NCBI GenBank assembly: GCA_946699065.1
Contig: CAMPDV010000945.1
Coordinates: forward strand, 78,622 to 142,621
Length of the DNA: 64,000 nucleotides
Reading direction: 5' to 3'
From: Loxodes magnus
Taxonomy: Eukaryota > Ciliophora > Karyorelictea > Loxodida > Loxodidae
The notes under the pieces are model-generated. The model saw nothing but the letters and a program-made list of their open reading frames with translations. It was not told where the DNA came from and did not search any database. A program made the position numbers and the translations under genes. Shown here in pieces: positions 34,626 to 47,994 of this stretch (its first letter is position 1; each line of letters opens with the position of its first letter).

Positions 34626-37600
34626 TTCAAAAATTTTTATGTCTGCAAATATTTTTATCTAAGAAAATCATTTAAAATTTAAATTTTTTTTAGAAAAGAT
34701 GAAAAATAAAGATTTTTTTTTATCGTTTTAAATTTCTTACTTGTTTTTTTTTTAAATGCAATTTTTAGCATAATCATCTTCAAAATATCTAGAATGGTTT
34801 TCAATGAGTTTTAAATTTACATAAAATATATTTTGCTTACCTAATTTTAAAAAGAATTCGAATGAGAAATAATAATATTCTTAGATTTTTTATTTATTTT
34901 TTTTAAATAAATTAAGATCTAGTTTAAAAAAAATACATATTCTGTTTTTGAAAATAAAAAAAATAAAAATTTATAAATTTTAAAAGATTTAATAATTAAG
35001 TAAATAGAAAAAACTGTATCTGAAAAAGAAGTTAAAAACTAAAGCATAAAAAATCTGAACCTATCTAAAATAAAAATATTGCTCTTACTTAATTTAAATT
35101 GAAAATATTCAGAACTAAATACAAAAAGAACTTTATATCGAAAATAAAAAATAAAACAAAATTAGAATCTTAGTTGAAGTAAAAATAAAGACATTAGTTG
35201 TTATATATATAGCTATTTAAAAATAAGATTTTGTTAATCTTTAAAAACGCTTAGAAAATTTTAGATATAGTTACCTTAAAAAAATAGTTTTTAAATTCGT
35301 CATAAAAAAATTAACATTTAACTATAAACCACTAAGTTAAAGGTAAAAAATCAGAACGCCCTGAATTTAATTGAAATTTTTCATTAAAATATAATGTATC
35401 TTAATTAAATCTATTATATCTAATATATTATAAAACATCGTTAAAGATTTAAATTTACTTAATTCTCAAAACAAATAAATTACTTAATAAAATGTTCTAA
35501 ATTTCTTATAATGGACTTAGATGAGAGTAACATATTAAAAATCCTAAATGTAATAGAAACTATTGATTTAATCATAGTTTAAGCATAAAATTATTTTAAT
35601 TTAATTTTTATAAAAAATAATATATCTATTTTTGATAAAGGTAGATTAATAGAAGAAAATTAGTTCACAGTTAAATTCTCTAAGGTAAATATTTAATAAT
35701 CTTTTTATCTTTTAATCAAGATTCTTATGTACTAAATTTTTACAATTTAAATATTTGAGTGAAATATAAATTCCAATTTATTTATAAAAGTCTTACTCTA
35801 CTACTGTAATGTTTTAAAACTTAATAGAGACATATAATTAAAAAAATTAGCAAATAAAATCTTTAAATTCATTATAAAACTTTAACCTATAATTAAAAAA
35901 AAGGCAATCAATGAATATTCATAGGAAATTTTATTAACATTTAATTAATCAGAAGTACATTTTTTATAATAATCATTTATGTATTCTTTTTATCGAATAG
36001 TATTACAGAAATAGTAATAATGAAAACATAACCTCGAAAAGTATTTTCTCATATTAATTTTATAAATTTATTTAAAATAGCTATAAATAAATATTATTAA
36101 ATCATAAATAAAACATTTAATTAATACTATCTAAAATATTATTAAACTCTATTTAAATAAATTTAATAATAGTAATAACAAATAATATAAAAGAAGTCTC
36201 TAAATAAATAGTATATTAAAAATAATTTTCGGACCAAATTCATCAAAATTAAATGAAATTATAAAAAAAGAGTATTTAACAAAATTTCGATAAATTATTA
36301 AAAAATAAATTATATTTTGATCAGAATTTATAGAATTAATTTTAAGTAAAACTAAGATCAATTTTTATTTAAATCTATAACTTAAAATCTTAATCTAATT
36401 TAAAACTTCGTTTTAATATATAAACTAATTTAATAAAAAAAGAAAAAAATCTTTATTGCAAATAATAAGAATTAAATTATTCTAATTATTTAATAAACTG
36501 ATAATCGAAAATAATTTTCTTTATCTTAGATAAGATCAAATAAATTTCGCAAAAAAATTAGTATCTAAAATTTGTTGAAGAAGATAAAAAAAAGTAAATG
36601 AAAAAAAATAATTAGCAAAAAAATTACATAAATTTAATAAAATTTTCCTTTGCGTATGTACTTTTTTTTAAATTGTAATAAAATACTGCTATTTTTTCTA
36701 AAAGATTATTTTTGACATGCTCGTATCTTTAAAATTTTATAAATATTATTAAAACATTTTAATAATTTTTAAATTTTTTCTACATAGGTAAATTTTAGAC
36801 GTTCTGACCTCTGTCACTTTTTAGATATTATTAAAAATGTTTAAAATTAAAATAAATTTTTTTTCTGCTTTCTATTTATATAGTTTATCTAAAGATCAAT
36901 TTTAAATTAAAAAAATTATTACATCATAATTTTTCTTCTGAAATTAGTTTATAAATTATCAAACTTCTAAATTAATAAAGAAAATATCGACATCACGTAT
37001 ATTTTTTTTAATAATATCGAAAAGAAGCAATAAGAATTATTTATATATTATTTATTACTGAAAAGGAAATGAAAGTAAATCAAAGTTAAAAAAACTGTAA
37101 AAGCATACAAAATTATAAAATGCATATTTTTTTTTTATTGTAAAAAATTTAATAAAAAATTTACAAATTCTTGAGAAAGTAAGAATAGTTTGCTTTTAAG
37201 TTTATTTTTAAATTTTAGTATAAAGATAGCAGAATACTATTTTAGGGACATTTATTTATAAAATATTTTGATTGAGCCTTATTAGCTCATATTATTTATT
37301 TAAACTAGAAAATTCTTCTTGCTTAGTAAACAATAATATAAATGTATTCAAAGATATTCTATTTATAAGAGATATTAAATTTATTTAAGAAATTACATTT
37401 GAAGTAAACGCGGTACTTTTTTTTTCATGGAACAACTCTCAGTTTTTAAGGCACATTACAAATGACATAAATGTTTCACGAATGAAACCTTTATTAAAAT
37501 GGATATCTGTTAAACTTAAAATGAAGTTATAAAATTAATTATTTGAAAAATTCTCTTAGTAAAACTAAACATAGTTGAATTAGATAAATAGTAAAAGTGA

Positions 37601-37738
37601 TTTTTTGATTTGAGTACGGAGCATAAAAAAAAGTCTCAGCTTTTTATCATAAAAGAAACTCTTTTTAGTTAAAAACGTTCGAATAGGCAATCAATAGAAG
37701 ATAAAAAATTGCAATTTTTTTAATGTAATTTTAAATAA
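34625..37738. other. Extremely AT-rich desert
   Basis: About 3 kb dominated by runs of A and T, with almost no G or C. No supported frame, RNA gene or clear tandem repeat. It precedes the 935-bp satellite and shares its composition. Confidence 0.6.
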
Positions 37739-40497
37739 TTTAAAAAATTAAATTTATTTATAATAAATATTTTAGTTATTTTAATATCATTTAAGATTCT
37801 TATTTACACTTTATTTAAACTTAAAATGAGAAAAAGCATTTTTATCTTTGATAGTAACAAAAATTCTAATAGGTAATTCTTAATCTCTTTTTTCATCTTG
37901 AGAAATTAATAATTACAAATTTAGAAAAAAACTATTTTAAAAAATAAATGCTTCCTAATTTTTATTTGATATAAATGCAAAATTATTTTTATAAAATTTC
38001 TTGTATTTTGATAAATTATTTCTTCGAACTTTTAAATTAAAAAATACAGTAAATAAAATTAATGAATTACTTTTATTTAAATCCAATTAAAAGAGATTTT
38101 AAATAACTTAAATTCAAAGAATAAAAATTTTATTTTTTTAAACAAATAAATACATTATTTTCACAATATTTTTATGTAATAAAAAACATATTAATATTTA
38201 TAAATAATAAGAAAAGTATTTTTTAAACAAACAATTACAAATGTTTAACAAAATCTTAAATATGGAATAACAAAAAAGTTTATCTTAGTTTAATTATAAA
38301 TCTTTTTCCAATTTTTATAAAATTTGAAAAACATATTTAAAATGTGAAATTTTTTAAATTTAAAGAAAAATAATCATCATTTTAATTTTTATTAAATTAT
38401 TTTTAATGATTAAAGAAATCTTATTAAGCAATAATTATAAAAAATAAATTATAATTTATCACTAAGATAGAAAAATACTGAAAATTCAAAAAAGCATTTA
38501 AAAAAATTAAAAAAACATAAAAATTTATAGATAAAAATGTAAGAAAATATTGAAGGATGAATATTTTAACCTGAATATTCTTTAGTTATTTTAATAAAAT
38601 TTATAAGCAAAAGATATTTCATAAAATAATTATGAAGGTAACAAATAATTTAGAAAACATTAATTTAGTTAAATTTAAAAAATTAAATTTATTTATAATA
38701 AATATTTTAGTTATTTTAATATCATTTAAGATTCTTATTTACACTTTATTTAAACTTAAAATGAGAAAAAGCATTTTTATCTTTGATAGTAACAAAAATT
38801 CTAATAGGTAATTCTTAATCTCTTTTTTCATCTTGAGAAATTAATAATTACAAATTTAGAAAAAAACTATTTTAAAAAATAAATGCTTCCTAATTTTTAT
38901 TTGATATAAATGCAAAATTATTTTTATAAAATTTCTTGTATTTTGATAAATTATTTCTTCGAACTTTTAAATTAAAAAATACAGTAAATAAAATTAATGA
39001 ATTACTTTTATTTAAATCCAATTAAAAGAGATTTTAAATAACTTAAATTCAAAGAATAAAAATTTTATTTTTTTAAACAAATAAATACATTATTTTCACA
39101 ATATTTTTATGTAATAAAAAACATATTAATATTTATAAATAATAAGAAAAGTATTTTTTAAACAAACAATTACAAATGTTTAACAAAATCTTAAATATGG
39201 AATAACAAAAAAGTTTATCTTAGTTTAATTATAAATCTTTTTCCAATTTTTATAAAATTTGAAAAACATATTTAAAATGTGAAATTTTTTAAATTTAAAG
39301 AAAAATAATCATCATTTTAATTTTTATTAAATTATTTTTAATGATTAAAGAAATCTTATTAAGCAATAATTATAAAAAATAAATTATAATTTATCACTAA
39401 GATAGAAAAATACTGAAAATTCAAAAAAGCATTTAAAAAAATTAAAAAAACATAAAAATTTATAGATAAAAATGTAAGAAAATATTGAAGGATGAATATT
39501 TTAACCTGAATATTCTTTAGTTATTTTAATAAAATTTATAAGCAAAAGATATTTCATAAAATAATTATGAAGGTAACAAATAATTTAGAAAACATTAATT
39601 TAGTTAAATTTAAAAAATTAAATTTATTTATAATAAATATTTTAGTTATTTTAATATCATTTAAGATTCTTATTTACACTTTATTTAAACTTAAAATGAG
39701 AAAAAGCATTTTTATCTTTGATAGTAACAAAAATTCTAATAGGTAATTCTTAATCTCTTTTTTCATCTTGAGAAATTAATAATTACAAATTTAGAAAAAA
39801 ACTATTTTAAAAAATAAATGCTTCCTAATTTTTATTTGATATAAATGCAAAATTATTTTTATAAAATTTCTTGTATTTTGATAAATTATTTCTTCGAACT
39901 TTTAAATTAAAAAATACAGTAAATAAAATTAATGAATTACTTTTATTTAAATCCAATTAAAAGAGATTTTAAATAACTTAAATTCAAAGAATAAAAATTT
40001 TATTTTTTTAAACAAATAAATACATTATTTTCACAATATTTTTATGTAATAAAAAACATATTAATATTTATAAATAATAAGAAAAGTATTTTTTAAACAA
40101 ACAATTACAAATGTTTAACAAAATCTTAAATATGGAATAACAAAAAAGTTTATCTTAGTTTAATTATAAATCTTTTTCCAATTTTTATAAAATTTGAAAA
40201 ACATATTTAAAATGTGAAATTTTTTAAATTTAAAGAAAAATAATCATCATTTTAATTTTTATTAAATTATTTTTAATGATTAAAGAAATCTTATTAAGCA
40301 ATAATTATAAAAAATAAATTATAATTTATCACTAAGATAGAAAAATACTGAAAATTCAAAAAAGCATTTAAAAAAATTAAAAAAACATAAAAATTTATAG
40401 ATAAAAATGTAAGAAAATATTGAAGGATGAATATTTTAACCTGAATATTCTTTAGTTATTTTAATAAAATTTATAAGCAAAAGATATTTCATAAAAT
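37739..40497. repeat. 935-bp satellite, three tandem copies
   Basis: Copies at about 37739-38673, 38674-39608 and 39609-40497 (the last lacking its final ~46 bases). The phrase AAAAAATTAAATTTATTTAT starts at 37742, 38677 and 39612, giving a period of exactly 935. I saw no difference between copies in any compared line, so the array is either very young or homogenised, or was duplicated during assembly. The unit is extremely AT-rich and carries no believable gene. Such large-unit tandem DNA is typical of germline-limited or centromeric regions, but there is no direct evidence for a function here. Confidence 0.97.
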
Positions 40498-41760
40498 TAT
40501 TTTTACTTATTCGTAAATTTCTGGTTTAATGCCAATAATTATACATTTATGTCTTAATATTTAAATATTTAATATCTTATAGTTTATTATTATGCCTTAT
40601 TATTTAAACTTTTAATAGTGAATTAGAATTTTAAAATATTAATTTTAAAAAATCAAAATAATTTATTTTAATGATTAATATTTATTTTATAATTTTTAAG
40701 TTAAATGTGTGAATTTTTAATATAATTGTTTATCTATATATAAATTATTAATATGATAGAAGAATTAAATATAATCTTCTACCATTTATAATATTGAGGG
40801 ATTTTTTAGTTAAAATATGTTTTTAAATATGAGAAATAAAGTAATTTAATTTTCGTTAAATATTTTATTTAAGTATAATTTTCCGATTATTAACAATTTA
40901 ATAATAATAACTTTTTTAAATTTCTTTAACTGACAATGATAAAATAATTAATTTTGCATAATTATAATTATAATTAGTTTAATTAAATTTTTAGTTATAA
41001 ATTAAAAATTTATACTTAACTTTAAAATATAATAAAAGTTAGTTAAGATTATTATTATAATTACTTATATTATTTAGATCTAAAACTTATACATTAATTA
41101 ATTTTATAATTATTTATAATACTTTATTAATTTAATTTTATACAGTTATCTCTAAAGATTTGTTTACTATATTTACTTTTTAATTCACTAAATTATTGTT
41201 TTAATTATGGTAGTCATTAATTATCAAATGTGAACCTTTTTATTTTATAATCTAGTAATCAAATGCTTTTTGTTAACCAATTATTAAAAATTCATATCAA
41301 AATTATGAAAAGCTTCCTTTTTATTAATTTTCAATTGATACAAAGATAATTAATTCTACCTAAACATATAATTATTGAATAATTTTAGATTTTTGATATA
41401 GTGTTTTTAATATTAATATCTTACTATTATAAAGTATTATTTTAATTATATTTTGTTATCATTTAGAATTTTATATTATTAAAGTCATAAAGCTAATGTT
41501 TCGTTTGCTTTACTTAGAACTTCAATTCCTTTTAGATATTTCTTCCTTTATATTATCTATGTTTTATTAATTATAGTTAAATAAAGAGTTCTTTAAATGG
41601 CTTTATTAGCAATTTAATTAGTTTTTAGAATTTAAATTTTAATATGTATTTATAAAAATAAATGGTATAAATTAAAGCTATTTATTAATAATATTTACTT
41701 TAATAAAAGAGTTATTGTAAGAAACTGTTTATTTATATTTAAAATAAAATAATTTTAGAC
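40498..41760. other. AT-rich stretch without a gene
   Basis: This lies between the satellite and the end of the coiled-coil coding region. Nothing supported was seen. Confidence 0.5.
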
Positions 41761-41764
41761 ATCT

Positions 41765-42930
41765 ATAACTGCAAGAATTGCTTCCTTCAATGAGACTCTA
41801 ATAAATGTTTTTAATGTTTTTTAATAATAATCTTGATCTCATCAATTTTTAATTATTCTTGTTTCAGTTTCTCTTTTATGTCTTCCTTTTTTACTTTTTC
41901 CATTTCATATAAATCTAAACTTTTTGACAAGTGAAAACGATTTTTAAGGGTAAAAGGAGGTTTATAACTTTTTGTAGGAGTTGTATGTGGAATTTCTGAT
42001 CGGAAAAGGCAGGGATGGGAGGAGTAGGCAATGACAAGAGAAAACAATTTTTAGTTTTAAAATATTTCATCAAAATTAAGGTTTATTTATTGAAGTATGT
42101 TTCTTTTTTTCACACTTTTTAGATTTAGAATTTTAGAATTTTTTCAATTACATATTCAGATTTTTTTAATCTCTTTTTTAGTTATAATACTGTCTCAAAT
42201 CTCTTGCAGCTTACTTTCAGAATATTTTTTTAGCCCTTTATTTTTTTTATTGGCTTTATTTTCTGATTAGTTTTTTCATAAATTTTTCCGATTTTAAAAC
42301 TTTTAAGACATATAGCTTTTTTTGATTTTAAATTTTTCTCTTTGTTTTTTTAAGCGCTAATGAGTAAGTACTTCTTTTCTTTAAAGTAATTAATTTATTT
42401 TTTTGAGTATTAACTTTTTTTATATTTTAAATCGATTTCACTCTTCCTTCGTGACTACTGAAATAACTTTTATTTAAATACATTTTAGGGTTTTACTTCT
42501 ATTTCTTCTTCGTTTTTTTTTAATCTTTCTCTGTTCATTTAAGTGTTTATCTTTTTTATTAAATCCTTTATCGCAGAAACTTTTTCTCTTTATTTTCTCA
42601 GTTGCCTTTTTTTCCTCCTTATTCTTATTCTTATGTTATTTTTCTTTTTCTTTTGTACTTATTTGATCATAGAATTTTTTGCAGTTTCTTCACTCAGATT
42701 TCTTTCGAATCACGAAAGTTCATTTCTTCACTTTTTTTTTGTTTTATCTTCTTTTTCTTTTACTTATTTTTTTTATAGAATGTTACTTTCTGCGCTTGTC
42801 TAGATTCTTTTTAGTTTTTCCAGTCTATTTTTTTGATCTTTTTGTTTTTTAGCTAGTTTTTTTTTTCGGAATTTTTTATTATGTTTTTTAAATTTTTTTC
42901 ATGATGGTCTTAGTTCTCTTTCTCAAGTCA
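41765..42930 (-). CDS. Lys/Glu-rich coiled-coil region, probably C-terminal part of the NACHT gene
   Basis: The minus strand continues coding-like downstream of the NACHT frame. A charged segment follows an acidic/basic helix (VINHQAEVRKLRKDNEKRMV), a Lys-rich stretch comes next, then a frame beginning MNRERLKKNEEEIEVKPQNV (near 42540), and finally TPTKSYKPPFTLKNRF with LSKSLDLYEMEKVKKEDIKE, ending near 41765. Gln is often TAA or TAG; TGA occurs at Trp-like places (ESH-TGA-RKQF). Several frame changes at A runs are needed, so it may be one gene with the NACHT part, or a separate gene starting near 42540. No domain beyond coiled coil is recognised. Confidence 0.5.
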
Positions 42931-45560
42931 TAAGATCAATTTTATTCCTTCCACTAGGCTGAGTTTTACCATTCGCTTCTCATTATCCTTTCTCAGTTTC
43001 CTAACCTCTGCTTGGTGGTTTATCACTATTTAATCAGCCACTCCAAGCTCATCTGGCTAGAATTTTTAATTTCGGACACACATATGCCCGATAGATCCAA
43101 AGATGTAAATTAGTAATTCATCCGATTCAATATCGTTATACTATTAGTTGCCACTATTTATAAAGAAACATTAGTACTGGACATTCTCACTATCTCCAAT
43201 ATATTTTATTACACACTTGAATTATTATTTGCAGAATTTGAATTATAAATCTCTCCCACAAACTATAGTATCTCCAGATTGTCCACTATCAAAAATTTGT
43301 TTATATTGTGAACCTCTATTGCTTATGCCTTAGCGGATGAAACTAAATCTATAATATTTTTTGCCACATAGTAATCTCTTATCAATGCATGAATAAACTC
43401 AAACCTCTTTTTATTATTCTATTCCTTTGTCTATATCAAACGCCCTATATGGTTTTAATCGTCCGTAAACTACTCTATCCACTTTTGATTCACTTCATCA
43501 AAGCTTGATATCTCCACCGAACCCTGTAACATCTCCCATGCCGCATTCACTTAGATAGTTTCAAACAACTTTATTTACTAGTTGAGCACCTTACTTTTTA
43601 AACCCTGATTTTACAATTTTTCTTAGGTTCTTTTGTTTCACTAAACTATGAAAATCTCATATATTCTAGACTTTTAAACTACTTAACCACTTTTTAAATA
43701 ATCTAATATCTCTTCCTCACTCAAACAAATATATAGCAGAAAGGGATTACTGATAATTTCATCAGACCAGGTATTCTCTATATTAATGCCATCATCTCTT
43801 ATATTTAAGATGCTTCCACTTGACTTGCACTTTATTATTACTGGTTCTTCTTAACTAGGACTTTTTCTATATATTTTTCTATCTAGCGATATCGAATGGC
43901 TTTATATACAGTTCCTATAACTCTTATAATTAAACTCTTTCGCTACTGTATGGTGAAAAATAATGTTGGTAATTTTTTCTTTTAATACATAATTTACCCT
44001 ACATGTTATTATATATTTTGCCTGAGGATACTTTTGCTTTAATTTATTACTACTTATAATAGCCTTGCATTCTCCCAACTCATCATACGCGTCAAATAAG
44101 AACAGAATCTTTCTAAATTTCAATGTCTCATTTCTTTCTATTTAATAATTATCTAAAGCAGATTCTATTAATTTGTTTTCGAATGCTTTTATAGTTGGGA
44201 GATACACATATATGGATAAGTATTCATGTTTCTAGTCTAGATATTTTAAGGCTAAAATCTTCAGGAACAAGGACTTTCCAGAACCGGAATCTCCCAGAAG
44301 TAATAATCCTGTCTTAGTATCGTTTTCTAAAAATTTCAAAATTTCAAGGTCAAGATCATCCTCAGCTTATGAATTAGGATTAGGAGCGCAAAGTAAGCTT
44401 ACGTAATATTCTTGCTTCTCCGAAACCTCTTCTTTTAAAGTCCTTATCATATTTTAATATATACTACTGCTAATGCCCTTAAATGCCAACCAATTCTCTT
44501 CTATTGTTTAAGTAAATAAAACAAAATGCTCTGGATCCATTAATAATTCTAGAATTATCTAACGCTCTTTTACATTCTTGCTTAAGTTCTCTTTTTTTAA
44601 CTTAAATATTCTTTCCTTATAAGTGCAAGCTATTTGGTTCTTTTCTAAAGTCAATTCCAAAAATGTCTTCATTGCATAGTACCTTATCTACTAATTCTGT
44701 ACTAGCTTACGGGTTTTTTATCATGTGTTATAGAAGATAGCATGCTCTAAATCTTAAGTCTATTTTTCTTTCAAAACAATATCTCAAAATTGGTAAAAAA
44801 TTTATTTTGAGTATTGTCTAAATAAATCACATGCAAGAGCATCTAAGACTCGTAATCTAATAATCTTTTTATAGTTGAGCTTCTAATTTACCCAACCTTT
44901 TCCTCATAAGAAAAACTCCTTTATAATAGAGATCGCTTCTGACCCTATAACTCCAACTTCAAACGTCAAGGCAATTATTCATTAAGCAACTTTTAAAATT
45001 TTACATAGAATTCCAAAATATTCGGTTTCTTTGCTATCTGGAATATTCTCCAGAATCATCAAACTAAATCTTAAGTACAAATCTGGTTCTGGACCTCCAA
45101 TCCTATTTTTATTTTTATTTACTAACTTTAAGCTATCATTTATTTTTAAAATGAGCTCTTCTTTTGTTTTTTCATTTATAAAGGAGTTTTACTCGTTCTT
45201 CTAAAGCAACACAGCCAATAACTCAGGAAGATTTCGTACAAGCTACTCCTTCAAGAGCTAAGACCATCCTTCAGCATACTTATGGGAAATAATTTCAATG
45301 AATTGATTTATAAGAACTAATGGATCATTGATATTGGCAAACTTATTCTTTTGAATTGTTTGAATTCCTTGTAGAACTTTAACCATCTTTTATTCATTCA
45401 AGCCTTCTTTTAAGAGCTACAATCCTTCTTGATAATCTTTTGTTCCTTATTACCAAAAATTTGTTCATTTTCTTGATATTTCTAACTTTTATCATTGCTT
45501 AACCCTTATTTTGATACTGGCTAATTACTCTACTTATCTTTATTTTTTTAATCTTTAAAT
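42930..45560 (-). CDS. NACHT-type STAND NTPase with helical-repeat N-terminus
   Basis: One minus-strand frame is continuous for over 2.5 kb. The N-terminal third is helical and Leu-rich (LQLLKEGLNEQKMVKVLQGI, LVLINQFIEIISHKYAEGW, LYLRFSLMILENIPDS), like HEAT/ARM repeats. The NTPase follows: Walker A GDSGSGKSLFLKIL (44267-44300), Walker B KILFLFDAYDELG (about 44085-44115) and a sensor-like YIITCRVNYV, then a winged-helix-like part with NPFLLYICLSEEEIL and FEFIHALIRDYYVAKNI, which resembles the NACHT-associated FxHxxxxEYxxA motif. STAND proteins act as ATP-switched sensors. About eight Trp codons are TGG and at least five in-frame TGA sit at Trp-like positions (KVAQ-TGA-II, EFFL-TGA-GKGW, FYQF-TGA-DIV). 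The Walker motifs are intact. Its ligand and partner are unknown. Confidence 0.85.
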
Positions 45561-46076
45561 TTTTTATCCTGAGAACCACAACAATCTCAACTTTTAGCTT
45601 CATTCTTTTCTAAATATTTAGCTTATCTCTTTTATTAGAAATAAGCTTAATTTTTTAATCTATAAGATTCATTTAATTATTCTAGCACTTTGTAATTACA
45701 TGTCTTTTTGAATCAGCAAAATAAGAAATGTTTTGAAGGAAGTTATAATATTCAAATTGTTGAGATTACTATAAAGAGATCTCTATCTAATTATTTGGAA
45801 CTTGTTCATCTTATGAATCTAGGAAAGTTTAACTCTCTTTATGATTCTTGTATTCATATTCATTCATTTAATTACTTGAAGTTTAGCGTTCATCCCTTTC
45901 TAGTGTCTTTTGATGATTATTAATCGTCTTCATAAAGAAAGGAGAGCCAAATCGGATTAAAAGAACATGTGACTTTAAGAATTCATTTTTCTAGCTTTAT
46001 TACTGAAAGCCTTGATAGTTTCTCAGAACTTAACTGAAAAGATAGCAATTCGAATTGCAAATTGCAGTAAACATTT
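45560..46076 (-). CDS. Probable N-terminal part of the NACHT gene, polar and Gln-rich
   Basis: Upstream of the NACHT frame the minus strand remains coding-like in neighbouring registers. One runs from about 45720 to 45440, with KVLEQLNESYRLKNQAYFQQ and KDQKNKDKQSNQPVSKQGLS. Another further out has NQMNEYEYKNHKESQTFLD and begins at ATG 46076. The many TAA/TAG codons at Gln-like positions and the hydrophilic composition suit a ciliate N-terminal tail. Two frame changes would be required, through short introns or indels. An open plus-strand frame of 71 codons (45708-45923) covers the same DNA and is the alternative. Confidence 0.35.
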
Positions 46077-46079
46077 TAT

Positions 46080-47360
46080 TATTTTAAAGACTAAATTCTC
46101 TTAAATACCTTAAATTATATAAAACATTAAATACAATCAATTAATATTAGCTTTATCATCTTTAACTGTAAAAGCTAATTGTCTAAATAATTAATAATTA
46201 AATCATTTTATACTCTAACTCTATAAACCTAAAACTAATTAAAGTCAGCTAGTTTTAAATTAAGTCTATTAAATAGATTTAATTCTTAAATATAGAAAAA
46301 AGAAAAAGAATCTAATGAATCACAATTAAAAAGCTAATAAGTAGATAAATAGCAAAGTATCAAATTGAAAAACAGCTAATTTATACGTGGTAAGCATTAA
46401 ATTTATTAATTTAATAGGCTTTGCTGATAGCATCTTATTTGATATCCAAGTAACTTATAAAATAGCCAGATATTTACTTATTTTTGACATAGCTTAAAAT
46501 AAATCTAATAATTAAGTCTAAAATCTTTTATTTTCTATTTTACTGAGAGTATTTTAAGTTTCTAACTGAAAAATATAATTAAGATATTAATTGTAATACT
46601 AATTGAAGAAATTCTACATAATTAAAAATAAATAGTTCGTTTCAAAACAAATTCTTCCCTAAAAAAGAAAAATCTAAAGAAGACAGTCTTTTAATAAGCT
46701 CAAAAAATAGATTTAAACTAAAAAAGCTTTTTATTAGTTAAAGAAGGAAAATGATTACTATTCAATATATTATTTTCACTAAAATTTCTTAATCATAAAA
46801 ATTAAATAAATAAGCAAAAGAAGCTTATTATTCTTATTAAGAAAGCTTTTAAATAAAGTTTTAATAATAGTAGAATCATATATCTAATAGCATAAAACAT
46901 AATAATTTCTATAATTAAGGTAATAATAATTAAGATTATATATTATATTTAATAAAAAGTAAAGCATAAGATAAAAGAAAAACTTATTTTAACTAGTTAA
47001 CTTTATTTAAATTATATTAGTTGTATTATCTAATTTCTACTATTCAGATACTCACTATATTTAGCAATTATAATAAAATGTCTTAATGAACTAAAGAAAA
47101 ATTAAGTTTCTAATTATTTTAATAAATCTATTTGAAACTAAAATTAAGACAAGCTCTAATAACTATAAAAAGACTAGATTATATAATAAGAATAAAATAA
47201 AGCTAAAAAATTATTAATCAAAAATGTAATAATTTATCTGAATTAATTATAAGCCTTTAGCTTTAACTTAGTTACATGTCTTTAAGATTTTAAGTCTAAG
47301 AATTATCTTTATTTATAAGGTATTTTAGTAGATAAAATTAAGGCTAAATTTTTAATAATG
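46080..47360. other. AT-rich stretch without a gene
   Basis: No motif-supported frame, array or RNA gene. Composition is as in other intergenic parts. Confidence 0.5.
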
Positions 47361-47364
47361 CTAG

Positions 47365-47994
47365 ATGTTGCTGTTAGAAAATAAAATTGTAGTTAGTTAA
47401 AATTATTCAGGATAAGCTAGCAGGACTAATATGATTAAAAACTAGATGATAATCTTAATTCCTAAAATCTAATAAAATGAGGAATTCATTAAATCGACCA
47501 AAATAAATTATACCTAAAAAATTAAAGAAAAGTAAAAACTATTTAAGTTAAAGCCGAAATTTGAGAAGGCAATTCTGAAGAAATTTCCTTCAAAAGCTGA
47601 GAAGTTATATGAAGAAACTAATTAATAATTAAATTTTAGGAAAGATAAATAGCATAGAATTAAAAGATTACATGAGAGGGACAAAAATAACGAAAATAAT
47701 AATTTAGAGATAATTAAATTACTACAAAATTAAAAGAATACATAAATCTATTGAAAAGTTATTCTGTGTAATTTTCAGCTAGATATCAGCACTAAAAGAA
47801 GAAAGAAATTTTAAATGCTGAATATTAACATGACTATGAATAGAAAACTAGAAAAAAAGGCTGAAAAACCTCAAAATCAAGTAATACAAGTTTAAAATGA
47901 GTAGAATTAGGATTCATTATATTACTGTAGAAATTCACAGAAAATAAATTAGCACAGGAATTAGCTCTATTTGCGACTTCTAAAGAAATTATGA
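47365..47994 (+). CDS. Small unknown basic protein
   Basis: A plus-strand frame of about 209 codons from ATG 47365 (MLLLENKIVVSQNY) to a TGA at 47992-47994, with another TGA two codons later. The centre is rich in Lys and Glu (KPKFEKAILKKFPSKAEKLY, HRIKRLHERDKNNENNNLEI), followed by LDISTKRRKKFQMLNINMTM and a Gln-rich tail. One internal TGA (IY-TGA-KVIL) sits at a Trp-like place, yet the frame ends at TGA, so TGA would serve both roles or the frame is broken. No family is recognised. An ATG at 47431 in the same frame is an equally good start. It lies about 1.4 kb outside the long-inverted-repeat element. Confidence 0.4.

Noticed and set aside
42543-42803. Plus-strand open frame of 86 codons, looks like a membrane protein
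   Set aside because: Antisense to the Lys-rich coiled-coil coding; the hydrophobicity is the mirror of Lys/Glu codons.
45708-45923. Plus-strand open frame of 71 codons
   Set aside because: Plausible composition, but the minus strand can be read as the continuation of the NACHT gene N-terminus. Kept only as an alternative.
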